This document shows, one piece after another, positions 17,845 to 26,291 of a DNA stretch of 46,385 bases. The DNA is taken from NCBI GenBank assembly GCA_934655755.1, contig CAKUHA010000012.1:1-46385 (forward strand), read 5' to 3'. Position 1 is the first letter of the stretch; each line of letters opens with the position of its first letter. The notes beneath the pieces are model-generated. The model ran no database searches. It worked only from the letters and a program-made list of their open reading frames with translations, and was not told the DNA's origin. Both the position numbers and the translations under genes were made by a program. This stretch comes from an uncultured Collinsella sp. (GTDB taxonomy: Bacteria > Actinomycetota > Coriobacteriia > Coriobacteriales > Coriobacteriaceae).

Positions 17845-17899
17845 GGTTGCGGCACGCGGGTTGCGTTTTGCGTGCAATTTGACGTTCCGACCTACTATA
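17845..17899 (-). promoter_or_regulatory. Upstream region of the 16867 FHA gene
   Basis: A possible -10 box TATAGT (minus strand, 17894-17899) lies upstream. Between it and the start codon is TTTTGCGTGCA/GGTTGCGGCAC (17845-17876), a two-part motif that recurs at 20688-20724 upstream of the next kinase gene. No good -35 is seen. Confidence 0.4.
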
Positions 17900-17972
17900 T
17901 CCGATTGGGCGGAATAAAACATGCACGTCAACGCCGTCTTTACATTGCTATAAACGGGCTTGGGTGCAGGCG

Positions 17973-20579
17973 CTAGATAATCGCGTCGAATTTGGGCATA
18001 ACGCGCCAGTCGCCGGCGTCGTCGAGCACGCCCCATTTGCCGCTATCGTTGTCCTGCACAGGCAAAAAGACGTCGGACGAGGTATAGAAGATATCGCCCA
18101 TGGCGCGGAACTTGGGCTCGACTTGCCAAGCGCCGCTCACCGTCGAGCAGCCCCATAGGCCGGTCGCCTGGTCCTTGACGGGAGCCCAGCCGTTGGCGAA
18201 CTCACGCGCCTCGGCAAAGGTGGCAGAGAACGCGCGCGTGCCGTCGGGCAGAATATAGCCCCACGAGCCGTCGTCGAACTGTACCGCGGCGCGGTTGCTG
18301 GCAAAGCGGCGGGCTGCCTTAAACTGCGGCTCGATCTTCCACTGGCCGTAGCCGTTGATGTAGCCCCAGGTGGTGCCGTCCTGCGTTGCGGGCCCCAGGC
18401 CGTTTGCCGAATCCCAGCCGCCCAGGCCCCTAAAGGTCGGCGGCACGTCGTTGCGCTTGCCGGTCTTGATGTAGATGTAGCCCCAGCTGTCCTCTTCGTT
18501 GCTCGAGCGGAAGGGGACAAAGTTGCCCAGCACCATATCGCCCATGGCGTAGTACTTGGCATCGACGATCCATTTGCCCTGGCGGTTGAGCACGCCCCAA
18601 AAACTGGTCTGCGCGTCTTGGGCGACGGCGCCGTAGTCGTTGAAGGGCCGGGTGTCCGAGAACTGCGGCTCGATGGCCCAGTTTCCGTCTTGGTCGATGT
18701 AGCCCCACATGCCGCTCGGGGAATCGAGCGCGGCGGCAAGGCCGGCCCCGTAGAGGCACATGTCGCTGTAGGTCGGTTTGACCTTCCAGGCGCCGGTGTC
18801 GTCGATCAAGCCCCACTTGTCACCGCTTTGGGCGGCATAGCGCATCTCCACGCTTATGCTTTTGGATGACGAAACGTCGTCCGAGGAATCGGAGTCGCTG
18901 TTCTTTTTGCTTTTGGACGAGCTGTCCTCGCTTTTGGCGTCTGTCGCAGCTGCGGTGTCGCTTCCGGTGTCCGAGTTGTGCGTCAGCAGGAAGGCGCCGC
19001 CGCCGGCAAGTGCGGTAAGGGCGAGTCCGCCCGCTGCCAAAAAGGCGCGACGCGAGACGGATGCGGCCGCCTTAGTTGCCGCGACTGCCGCAGGTGCCGC
19101 GGGCGCTGCCGAGGAAAAGCCGGCAGAGGCGGTGGAGGCGGAAGGGCCTGCCGCGGCGCCGCCGAAGATCGCATTTTGCGCGACGGGCGCAGCGGTATCG
19201 GCCGCTGAGGACACGGGCACACGCATGCTCGGCGCCGTGGCCGTCGCCGGTGCGGCAGGCATGGACGCGGCGGCCGACACAGCGGCATCGGCGCCATAGG
19301 CCGCCCGGGGTGCCTCGAGCACGACCGGTACGGGCAGGTAAGACGCGCGGTCCTGATGCCCGTTGTCGACCGGAGCGCCTTCGGCAGCAGCATCGGGTAC
19401 GGCTGCAAACGGGTCGACCGGAGCGGCGACATTGTCGTTGTCCAGCGGAAACATGACCGGCTGCGCCGTGTCGAACGTGGCCGGCACGGGCTCATCGATA
19501 CTTGTTCCAGGGCCAATGTAGGTGGTCTGGGCGTCCATGGCCCTGATGCCCCAGACCGGCTCAGGCGTGGGCCAGTCGCCCAGCTCGCTCGATTGCCAGC
19601 GGCGCAGCAGGTCGAGCATCTGCTCGACGGAGGGACGCTGCTCCTGGTCGACGGCGAGTCCCGCCACGATGATGCTAATGAGCGCCTCATCGGCTGCCGT
19701 GCGGGCCTGCGGCACCTCAAAGGCCGTTTCGGTTTTGACACGGTAGGGCGATGCGGTCCCCAGCGCCTGCAGGTTAAACGGGGTATGGCCACAATACAGC
19801 TCGTAGAGCACGCTCGAGAGCGCATAGATGTCGACGGTGGGACTCAGACGCCTGGCCTCGATGCCCGCGATATCGTGGGTGAGCATCTCGGGCGGCGCGT
19901 ACTCGGGCGTGCCGCCGCGCCAGACGTCGGCGCGCACGGTAAACGTGGGGTCGATGGGGTTGAGCGCCGTAGAACTGCCAAAGTCGATGAGGCGGATGTC
20001 GAAGTCGAGCGTGGCGAGCTGGTCTTGGAGCGAGCGCTCGCTCGTGGCGACCATGATGTTGCGCGGCGAGATATCGCGGTGGGCAACGCCGGTGTCCAGG
20101 TGCCGTACGTTATTGAGGATGGAGAGCACGGCCACACCGATGGCCGCTACCGCGTCGCCGCGCACGCCGCCGTCCTCGTGGGGGAGCTGCGGGGTGATGT
20201 GCTTGAGCGTGGAGCCCTCGACCCATTCCATGACGATGAGCGGCTCGCCGTTGCTGGTGCCGTAGCCGTATACGCGTGGAAAACCTTTAAGGTGCGAGAC
20301 GGTGAGCTGGTTGCGATATTCCTCGAACAGCACGGCACGCATGCCGGCGGCGACGCGCTCGTCCGTGGTGTCGCTCACGTGCAGGCGTTTGATGGCAAAG
20401 ATCTCGCCGGCGGTGTTGGTGGCGCGCTGGACTACGCCCGTGCCGCCCTGACCGGCCTCGCTTTGGACGAGGAACATCGAGAAACGGCGGCGCGACTCGT
20501 CGCGCTTGGCGGGATCAAAGGCAACCGCGGGCTCAAACGTATCGAGTACGATGAGCTCCTGCTGTCCTTGATTGTCCAT
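17973..20579 (-). CDS. Membrane Ser/Thr kinase-like protein with WG-repeat ectodomain
   Basis: This 868-residue protein has an N-terminal kinase domain with GQGGTG at 43-48, K64, HRDISPRNI at 167-175 (Ser where Lys is usual), DFG at 199-201 and APPEM. A long Ala/Pro-rich linker leads to SRRAFLAAGG (about 508-517), a near-consensus twin-arginine motif directly before one membrane segment. A Ser/Asp/Lys-rich stalk follows, then eight WG-type repeats (KWGLIDDTG, MWGYIDQDG and so on) that run to the C-terminus. WG repeats are known as beta-rich ligand-binding repeats. The ATG at 20579 has AAGGGGG upstream. The kinase half is closely similar to that of the 14671 kinase (shared FEEYRN, VSHLxGFPxVYGYGT, GEPLIxMEWVEG). 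It likely senses an envelope signal. Confidence 0.9.
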   Translation of the reverse strand: MDNQGQQELIVLDTFEPAVAFDPAKRDESRRRFSMFLVQSEAGQGGTGVVQRATNTAGEIFAIKRLHVSDTTDERVAAGMRAVLFEEYRNQLTVSHLKGFPRVYGYGTSNGEPLIVMEWVEGSTLKHITPQLPHEDGGVRGDAVAAIGVAVLSILNNVRHLDTGVAHRDISPRNIMVATSERSLQDQLATLDFDIRLIDFGSSTALNPIDPTFTVRADVWRGGTPEYAPPEMLTHDIAGIEARRLSPTVDIYALSSVLYELYCGHTPFNLQALGTASPYRVKTETAFEVPQARTAADEALISIIVAGLAVDQEQRPSVEQMLDLLRRWQSSELGDWPTPEPVWGIRAMDAQTTYIGPGTSIDEPVPATFDTAQPVMFPLDNDNVAAPVDPFAAVPDAAAEGAPVDNGHQDRASYLPVPVVLEAPRAAYGADAAVSAAASMPAAPATATAPSMRVPVSSAADTAAPVAQNAIFGGAAAGPSASTASAGFSSAAPAAPAAVAATKAAASVSRRAFLAAGGLALTALAGGGAFLLTHNSDTGSDTAAATDAKSEDSSSKSKKNSDSDSSDDVSSSKSISVEMRYAAQSGDKWGLIDDTGAWKVKPTYSDMCLYGAGLAAALDSPSGMWGYIDQDGNWAIEPQFSDTRPFNDYGAVAQDAQTSFWGVLNRQGKWIVDAKYYAMGDMVLGNFVPFRSSNEEDSWGYIYIKTGKRNDVPPTFRGLGGWDSANGLGPATQDGTTWGYINGYGQWKIEPQFKAARRFASNRAAVQFDDGSWGYILPDGTRAFSATFAEAREFANGWAPVKDQATGLWGCSTVSGAWQVEPKFRAMGDIFYTSSDVFLPVQDNDSGKWGVLDDAGDWRVMPKFDAII

Positions 20580-20687
20580 CTTCGCCCCCTTGGGTATCAG
20601 TCGTGATGTTGCGCGGACGACGGCGGCGCGACTGCCGTCCGCTTCCGCGCGCAATGTTCAATAGTATGGCTAGTTTCTCTCATTCGC

Positions 20688-20724
20688 GGTTGCGGCACTG
20701 TTGAAAAACACCGTTTTGCGTGCA
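20688..20724. promoter_or_regulatory. Motif shared with 17845 in the divergent 20580-20805 region
   Basis: GGTTGCGGCAC and TTTTGCGTGCA, 15 bp apart, repeat the two halves found 10 bp apart at 17845-17876. The site lies between the divergent kinase (minus) and zinc-ribbon (plus) genes. A minus-strand -10-like TACTAT is at 20661-20666. A regulatory role is inferred only from the repetition. Confidence 0.4.
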
Positions 20725-20805
20725 GACGTCGTGCTGCTGTGCGATGATGGGCGCGTTTGAGAGGGGCCCGCCGTGTCCCCAAACCTAGACGAGAAAGGAC
20801 CCACC

Positions 20806-21339
20806 ATGGGTTTTCTTGACGAAATGCAGGCGTCGCTCGACCGTACGGCAGCCGATGCCAACCGTGCCCTGCAGGTCAATAGGCTCAAGAGTCAGATGAA
20901 CGATGCCCTTAAGCGTCGCCAGCAGCTTGCCGGCCAGCTGGGCGCCAGCTTGTACGAGGCGACCAAGGACAACGCCGAGCTGCGCCAGGGCCGCGAGGAG
21001 CTCTACGACGGCATCGCCGCGATCGATAACGAGCGCGCGCAGCTCCAGGCCCAGGTCGACGAGCTCGAGCGCCAGGCACAGGCCGCTGCCTATGCCACGG
21101 CGTTTGTCGATTGCCCGTTTTGCCATAACCGCCTGCAGCAGTCGTCTATGTTCTGCTCGGGTTGCGGCAAATCCATGGCCGAGATTAAGGCCGAGCTGGC
21201 GCGCCAGACGCAGGCCGCTCCCGTGCCGGTCGAGCCCCAGGTTGCCCCTGCCGACGGCGCCGCGACGTGCCCCTCGTGCGGCGCGCCCATTCAAGCGGGC
21301 CACGCCTTCTGCATGAACTGCGGCCACAAGCTGGGCTAA
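20806..21339 (+). CDS. Coiled-coil protein with C-terminal double zinc ribbon
   Basis: This 177-residue soluble protein has a long helical, probably coiled-coil first part (about residues 5-100, with many Gln, Glu, Arg and Leu). Two zinc ribbons follow: CPFCHNRLQQSSMFCSGCG and CPSCGAPIQAGHAFCMNCG. The pattern fits double-zinc-ribbon proteins that act as protein-interaction modules. The ATG at 20806 has GAAAGGA upstream and is preferred over an upstream in-frame ATG at 20773. It is divergent from the WG-repeat kinase gene. No enzymatic function is visible. Confidence 0.85.
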   Translation: MGFLDEMQASLDRTAADANRALQVNRLKSQMNDALKRRQQLAGQLGASLYEATKDNAELRQGREELYDGIAAIDNERAQLQAQVDELERQAQAAAYATAFVDCPFCHNRLQQSSMFCSGCGKSMAEIKAELARQTQAAPVPVEPQVAPADGAATCPSCGAPIQAGHAFCMNCGHKLG

Positions 21340-21398
21340 TCTACGGGATTAGACCTCGACGGAGGCGGCGGGGACGAACCTCAAAAAACAATTTGAAA

Positions 21399-21408
21399 GT
21401 TGCGCAAC
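21399..21408. promoter_or_regulatory. GTTGCGCAAC palindrome, site 1
   Basis: A perfect 10-bp palindrome lies 86 bp before the start of the 21495 gene. It is nested in AAAGTTG-cgcaa-CAACTTT (21396-21414), a second perfect 7-bp inverted repeat. The same core recurs upstream of other island genes. Confidence 0.7.
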
Positions 21409-21435
21409 AACTTTTGAGCGATAGCGGTGAATATG

Positions 21436-21464
21436 GTCGTGCGGGCCCCAAGGGTCCGCACGAC
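21436..21464 (+). other. Leader hairpin before the 21495 gene
   Basis: GTCGTGCGGGCC and GGTCCGCACGAC form a 12-bp stem with one G-T pair and a 5-base loop. It is followed by CTGTTGTTTAA, which is moderately T-rich. It lies 30 bp before the start codon, so it could be an attenuator, or the terminator of an upstream transcript. Confidence 0.5.
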
Positions 21465-21494
21465 CTGTTGTTTAACCCCAAGGAGGTACCCGAT

Positions 21495-22388
21495 ATGTTC
21501 TGCCCCGGTTGTGGCGCCAAGATCGACGACGGTGCTCGTTTCTGTCCTATTTGCGGCCAACAGATCCAGGCGGCTTCTGCCCCCGCGCACGCCGCCGCTC
21601 CGGCTCAGCCCCAGCATGCGACTCAGCCCGCCCCCGCGCCCGCGCCGGCCGCCCAGCCCCAGCCCGCGCCGGCCTTTGCCGCGGCGCCCGCCATACATGC
21701 GGCAGCTCCTACCTCTGCCGTACACCCGGCCCTGTCCATTGCTCGCATCATCCCCTGCGCGCTTGCGGTCATCGCCATCGTGCTGTCGTTTATGCCGTGG
21801 TTTAGCATCTCGCCCACGGTGGTGCAGGCTTCGAGCTATGCGAGCCAGGGTGCCAATTTCTTGAGCCAGCTCGCCGGCCAGAGCACCGACTATTCGTCGA
21901 CTCTGGGCTTTGACGAGAGCTACAACGTTTGGAGCCTGGGCAAGGCCGGCGAGGTCGCTGTCACCTACCAGAGTATGTACGATTCGGCTTCCGACCTTGC
22001 GAACTCGCTGAGCAACTCCTACTACGGCGACGATTATTCCGATTCGGGCCATGGTCATGTCGTGGGCATCACCAACCCCAACTACGGCGAGGTTTCCTCC
22101 GGTGGTATCGCCTTTATCTCGATGGTCGTCACCGCCTTCTGGGCCCTCGGCATGCTTGCCTCAATCGCCGGCATCGTGCTCTACCTCACCCAGGGCCTCA
22201 AGGTCGTGCTGCCCGCTGGCTGCGGCCTTATGACGCTTTCTGTCTTGGCCTTTGAGCTGCTGTACGCCAGCTCCATGAGCGCTATCGGTTCTGCAACCAG
22301 CACCCCCGTCTTTATGGCGCTGTTTGCCATTGCCGCCGCCGTACTCACCTTTGTGCTGCGCGAGCAGGCTGCCCCGGTGGCCCACTAG
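21495..22388 (+). CDS. Zinc-ribbon multi-pass membrane protein
   Basis: This 297-residue protein starts with a zinc ribbon (MFCPGCGAK...ARFCPICG), then a Pro/Ala/Gln-rich linker, then about four membrane helices. The first is around residues 83-103 (IIPCALAVIAIVLSFMPWF). An exported loop of about 90 residues, with many Ser, Tyr and Asp, follows. The last three helices are near the C-terminus. It is a paralogue of the 36772 protein, which has the same order. The ATG at 21495 has AGGAGG about 9 bases upstream. Operator site 1 and a leader hairpin precede it, and a terminator follows. Function is unknown. Confidence 0.87.
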   Translation: MFCPGCGAKIDDGARFCPICGQQIQAASAPAHAAAPAQPQHATQPAPAPAPAAQPQPAPAFAAAPAIHAAAPTSAVHPALSIARIIPCALAVIAIVLSFMPWFSISPTVVQASSYASQGANFLSQLAGQSTDYSSTLGFDESYNVWSLGKAGEVAVTYQSMYDSASDLANSLSNSYYGDDYSDSGHGHVVGITNPNYGEVSSGGIAFISMVVTAFWALGMLASIAGIVLYLTQGLKVVLPAGCGLMTLSVLAFELLYASSMSAIGSATSTPVFMALFAIAAAVLTFVLREQAAPVAH

Positions 22389-22440
22389 GGGACCGGCAAA
22401 AGGGTTCGGCGTGCGAAATAACTCAATACCGCAACCCGGC

Positions 22441-22473
22441 GCGGCCGTGGACATCGTCCCCGGCCGCTTTTTT
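22441..22473 (+). terminator. Rho-independent terminator after the 21495 gene
   Basis: A stem GCGGCCG/CGGCCGC with inner GGAC/GTCC pairs is followed by six T. It lies 53 bp after the stop codon. Confidence 0.92.
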
Positions 22474-22529
22474 ATCGACGGTTGCCCGCGTCAAGCAGGC
22501 AAAACAAAAAAGTTTCGCCTTTTGGCAAT

Positions 22530-22539
22530 GTTGCGCAAC
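22530..22539. promoter_or_regulatory. GTTGCGCAAC palindrome, site 2
   Basis: It lies 59 bp before the 22599 start and is nested in a perfect AATGTTG-cgcaa-CAACATT (22527-22545). Both layers of symmetry match site 1, even though the outer three bases differ (AAT/ATT versus AAA/TTT), so the outer symmetry is kept while the bases change. Confidence 0.72.
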
Positions 22540-22598
22540 AACATTTGAGTTTTTGCCTTCATGGTAGTGGTAGCAAAGAAAGGTAGGTGCTTAACAAG

Positions 22599-23672
22599 AT
22601 GGATCAGACGACCGAGAACAAGAACATCGCGGCGGCTCCGGTCGACGCGAAGGTTCAGATGATCGCCAGGCTGGCCGGCGTTGACGGCCTCAAGCTCGTC
22701 ACGAGCGCGCCGGGCGGCTCGCAGGTCTTTGTCGGTTCCTGCACGGCAGACGGCCTGCGCGGCACCTCGTGTTCGTTCAAGCTCATCCGTGGCGATATCG
22801 CCCACCTGCGTCGCCAGGAGGATTTCTTCCGCCGCGTTCTGGACGTGCAGGCCGATGCCGGCGGCACCCTTACGCCGTCCTCGCACGGTCTGGCCCGCGT
22901 GCTCTTCCACGAGCTCGTCGCCCTTCCCGGCGACGATACCGTCCTTGCCGTGGTGACCGTCATGGTTCCGGGCGTGTCGTTTGCCGATGTGGTGCGCACC
23001 TGCGCCACGGGCGTTCGCAGCCTCTCGTTTGCCCAGACGCTGCTGCTGGTGTCCTCGTGCTTTGGCGCACTGGCGCGGGCCCAGGAGGCGTTTGACGGAG
23101 CGTTTGTCCACCAGGACCTTAAGCCCTCCAACATTGTGTTCGAGAGCGACCCGTTCGATCTGGCGGCCGACCTTTTGGGCGAGATTCCCCAAGCGGCCCT
23201 TATCGACCTGGACTACTCGTTTTTGGACGAGGAGGGCGCCTACTGGGCCAGCCCGCACGGGACGCCGGGGTACCTTGCGCCCGAGCTGCTGATGGGCGAG
23301 GGCGATGCCCGTCGCGCCCAGCCCGCCTCTGACGTGTTCTCGCTCGGCGTCCTTGCCCACGAGGCGCTCTGCGGTAGCCTGCCATATTTGGCGGGCGCTC
23401 CCGATGCCGGTGCATGCGGTAATGCCTGGAAGGACTTTTTCGAGGCCTGCCGGAGCACGGGGGCGAGCGCCATCGCGGTGGACGAGGAGCTCCCCGACGA
23501 CGTTCGCAGCGCCATTCTGGCCTGCCTGGCGGAAGACCCGGCTGCCCGGCCTTTGGCATCGCAGGCGGCCGTCGCGTTTGATGATCTTGCCCGCCGCCAT
23601 GTGCGGCTTAAAGGCGATTTTGTCGGGGATCGGCACGTGATGGATGTGGTGACACCGGTCACGCTGCTGTAG
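22599..23672 (+). CDS. Atypical soluble Ser/Thr kinase-like protein
   Basis: This 357-residue cytoplasmic protein has a kinase fold with a weak glycine loop (GGSQVFVG, 39-46) and K61 in CSFKLIRG. HQDLKPSNIV is at 171-180 (Gln replaces Arg of HRD), DLD at 203-205 replaces DFG, and TPGYLAPELL is the APE region. The metal-binding Asp and catalytic Asp are kept, so activity is possible; a pseudokinase is the alternative. There is no membrane segment, unlike the other three kinases here. I chose the ATG at 22599; a GTG at 22587 is too close to the AAAGG site. Operator site 2 lies upstream and the next operator follows its stop, so it may form its own unit. Confidence 0.82.
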   Translation: MDQTTENKNIAAAPVDAKVQMIARLAGVDGLKLVTSAPGGSQVFVGSCTADGLRGTSCSFKLIRGDIAHLRRQEDFFRRVLDVQADAGGTLTPSSHGLARVLFHELVALPGDDTVLAVVTVMVPGVSFADVVRTCATGVRSLSFAQTLLLVSSCFGALARAQEAFDGAFVHQDLKPSNIVFESDPFDLAADLLGEIPQAALIDLDYSFLDEEGAYWASPHGTPGYLAPELLMGEGDARRAQPASDVFSLGVLAHEALCGSLPYLAGAPDAGACGNAWKDFFEACRSTGASAIAVDEELPDDVRSAILACLAEDPAARPLASQAAVAFDDLARRHVRLKGDFVGDRHVMDVVTPVTLL

Positions 23673-23708
23673 GGGCCGCCGACCGGCGGCAACGTTGAGT
23701 TACTGGAC

Positions 23709-23742
23709 TGTTCCCAAGGTGTTGTGCAACAGCAAGGGAACA
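23709..23742. promoter_or_regulatory. Nested palindrome with GTTGTGCAAC core, site 3
   Basis: The GTTGTGCAAC core (23721-23730, one mismatch to the shared palindrome) is centred inside TGTTCCC (23709-23715) and GGGAACA (23736-23742). It ends 49 bp before the 23792 start codon and is a likely operator of the FHA-PP2C-kinase operon. Confidence 0.65.
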
Positions 23743-23791
23743 CGGCGACCTCTAGAGTTGAGGTCTCCGGGGGAGTTAGGGAAGGGGCCTC

Positions 23792-24793
23792 ATGGCGAGT
23801 TCCTCTCAGGTTTGCGATTGTGTCCACGAGCACGGCTGGGACAGTGCGTTCTATCGCTTTGCCGAGAGCATCAGGGACCTGACGTGCGGCGGCTGCAACC
23901 ATAAGCACATCTACGCGCTCGTGGGCACCCGCGGCAGGTATATCAACCACACCAACCCCATCGTGCGCAAGCGCACCGCGGCGGCTCTTTCGCGCCTTAT
24001 GCACTCGAGCCGCTATGCGGCCGACATGCGTAAGGGCTATGCCGACGACAGCTCGGTGTTCTCGCGGGCGGCGGCTTCGCTTATCGACATGCTGCGCAAT
24101 GCGACCGACCTGGACGATGCGGGGCTGTTCGATTTTGTGCTCCACACGTCGTGGCCCGAGCTGCTGCGCGGCCTGGAGAGCGAGCGTCGCGCCGGTCGCG
24201 AGATCGATCCGCTGCGTATGGCATGCGAATCGCGCGAGGTCGTGCGCTGGGGTGAGCAGCAGGCCGCCTGCGGACGCGCCCCGCTCGCTGAGCTCTTGGC
24301 GGCGTGTTTTCGCACCATGGCTTTTGGCTGCCTGGACGACCGCTTTGCCCGCACGCTGTGTTCCCGTACGCCCCAGGAACTCCAGGCGCCGCCCGATACG
24401 GGCGACGGGCGGGCGCAAGACGGCGCCTGTCTGGTGCGCGTGGCCGACGGTGACGGCCCTTGCGTCTTGGGCGTGTGGTGCGTGGACGCGGATCGGCCAT
24501 TCTCGATTGGGCGGTTTAGCAGCTGCGATGCGATCGAGGCCGACCCGGTGGTCTCGCGTCTGCACTGCCGCGTGTTCATGCTCGACGACACCTGGTTTTT
24601 AGAGGATGGCGGAAGCACCCACGGCACACGCGTCCTGCGCGATACGGGCGGAGGCCCCGCCTGCGTCTTCGATAGCGGGGAAGGCGACGGGCCGCGGACG
24701 TTCCCGCTGGAGTTTGGCGACCGCATTGTGCTCGCCGGCCGGAGTACCTATTGGTTTTGCGCGCGCGACGCGCATGTTCTGACGATTGGTTAG
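23792..24793 (+). CDS. FHA-domain protein with Cys-rich N-terminus
   Basis: This is a 333-residue soluble protein. The N-terminal 200 residues are helical, with Cys pairs near the start (CDC, then TCGGCNHKH), and I do not recognise them. The C-terminal FHA domain (about 225-330) has [14 protein letters not shown] and GSTHGT. The usual Asn of the last motif is His, which may alter phospho-Thr binding. The ATG has GGGAAGGGG upstream. The next gene starts 4 bp after its stop, so this heads a tight operon of FHA, FHA, PP2C, kinase and acidic membrane protein. Operator site 3 lies upstream. Confidence 0.86.
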   Translation: MASSSQVCDCVHEHGWDSAFYRFAESIRDLTCGGCNHKHIYALVGTRGRYINHTNPIVRKRTAAALSRLMHSSRYAADMRKGYADDSSVFSRAAASLIDMLRNATDLDDAGLFDFVLHTSWPELLRGLESERRAGREIDPLRMACESREVVRWGEQQAACGRAPLAELLAACFRTMAFGCLDDRFARTLCSRTPQELQAPPDTGDGRAQDGACLVRVADGDGPCVLGVWCVDADRPFSIGRFSSCDAIEADPVVSRLHCRVFMLDDTWFLEDGGSTHGTRVLRDTGGGPACVFDSGEGDGPRTFPLEFGDRIVLAGRSTYWFCARDAHVLTIG

Positions 24794-24797
24794 CGAA

Positions 24798-26249
24798 ATG
24801 GAAAAACGAGTTATTCAACAGCGTGACGGTTCTATGGCGCTCGGTTATGTCGTCGCCGATCAGCGTCAGCTCGACAAGCGCCTCTACGAGGCCGTGACTT
24901 CCGGCAGCGTGGGCTGCCTGCTGCCCGGCGCGCTCATGCGCTATCCCGACGGCGTGCTCGAGATGCGCTATCGCATTGCCGGCGAGACGCTGGAGCAGCG
25001 CCTGGCGCGTCCCTTCGACGGCGCCGAGACCTGTGAGCTGCTCGAGAGCATCTCCAACACGTTCGATACCCTTATCGCCTCGCAGCTGCCGCTCATGAAC
25101 CTGCGCTTTGCGGTCGACGAGGTGTTTATGGACGCCTCGGGCACGGGCTGCCGCTTTGTGTTTTTGCCGATGGTTGGCCTCACGCCCAACCTGGATGCCG
25201 TTCGCGTGTTCTTTGAGCAGGTCGCCGCATCGGTCAAGCCTTCCGACGATATCGCCGAGAACGCCATGTCGTCGTTTAGCGCATTCTTTAAGAAGTCCGG
25301 CCCCTTCGATATCCTGGGCTTCTCCCGCCACCTTAAGCAGGTGAGCGCGAGCGCCATGCTCATGGACGCCGGCACGACGGTGCTCGACGGCGGCGACGAC
25401 CACGGCACCACGGTGCTCGATGACGGCGAGGACCTGGGCGGCGTCGCACCCGGCCCCATTCTGGGAACGGTGGTTCTTTCCGATCTGGAGGACGAGCCGA
25501 TCTCTTCTACCGAGCCCGCGCCCGCGCCGCAGCCCGAGCCGCAGCCGGCTCCCGCGCCCGAGCCGGAACCTGAGCCCGAGCCGGAACCCGAGCCCGAGCC
25601 GGAACCTCAGCCCGAACCCGAGCCGGAGCCCCAGCCCGAGCCCGCGCCCAAGGACGAGGACGATCTGGCCGACGCGCCCATCGCCCAATCCCGCCAGGAC
25701 CGTACCGGCGTGCTCAACCCCATCGACTTTAAGGTCGCCGAGGGCTACGAGTCGCTGTTCTCCAAGGACACGGTCGAGCGCCATGGCGCTCATGCGCACG
25801 CTGCCAAGCCCGAGCCCAAGCCCGAGCCCAAGCCCGAACCCAAGCCCGAGCCCAAGCCCGAACCCAAGCCTGAGCCCAAGCCCGAGCCGGCATCTAAGCC
25901 CGCCCCCAAGCCCGAACCGGCTCCTGCGCCCGCAGCCCCCGAGCGTCACCTGCGTTTCTTCCTCACGCGCATCGCTACCGGTGAGCGCTTCGAGGTCCGC
26001 GGCCGTCGCTTTGTGGTGGGCAAGTCCAAGCACAGCTCGTTTATGGTCAAGGGTTCCACGACGGTTTCGCGCAGCCACGCGATCTTTGTCACCGGTCCCG
26101 ACACCTGCACGATCGAGGACGACAACTCGCGCAACGGTACCTTCGTCAACAACGAGCGCATCGACCCGGGCTTCCCGGTCGAACTCGTCGACGGCGACAC
26201 CGTGCGCATGAGCGATGAGAACTTTGCATTCGAGGTCCAGCCCGCCTAA
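24798..26249 (+). CDS. DUF6382-like/FHA protein with Pro-Glu-rich linker
   Basis: This is a 483-residue cytoplasmic protein. The N-terminal part (about 1-180) resembles DUF6382, a domain usually found before FHA domains. Next come two TTVLD motifs in acidic surroundings ([20 protein letters not shown]), then [11 protein letters not shown]. Two long Pro-rich repeats follow, one of PE dipeptides (DNA 25506-25656) and one of KPEP units (25807-25930). The C-terminal FHA domain has [13 protein letters not shown] and NSRNGT. The start follows the previous stop by 4 bp with little ribosome site, so translation is probably coupled. The TTVLD sites could be phosphorylated by a cluster kinase and read by an FHA domain; this is inference. 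Confidence 0.87.
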   Translation: MEKRVIQQRDGSMALGYVVADQRQLDKRLYEAVTSGSVGCLLPGALMRYPDGVLEMRYRIAGETLEQRLARPFDGAETCELLESISNTFDTLIASQLPLMNLRFAVDEVFMDASGTGCRFVFLPMVGLTPNLDAVRVFFEQVAASVKPSDDIAENAMSSFSAFFKKSGPFDILGFSRHLKQVSASAMLMDAGTTVLDGGDDHGTTVLDDGEDLGGVAPGPILGTVVLSDLEDEPISSTEPAPAPQPEPQPAPAPEPEPEPEPEPEPEPEPQPEPEPEPQPEPAPKDEDDLADAPIAQSRQDRTGVLNPIDFKVAEGYESLFSKDTVERHGAHAHAAKPEPKPEPKPEPKPEPKPEPKPEPKPEPASKPAPKPEPAPAPAAPERHLRFFLTRIATGERFEVRGRRFVVGKSKHSSFMVKGSTTVSRSHAIFVTGPDTCTIEDDNSRNGTFVNNERIDPGFPVELVDGDTVRMSDENFAFEVQPA

Positions 26250-26291
26250 GGGCGCGCGACCCACGTCTAGATATTCGAGAAAGGAGCGCAG

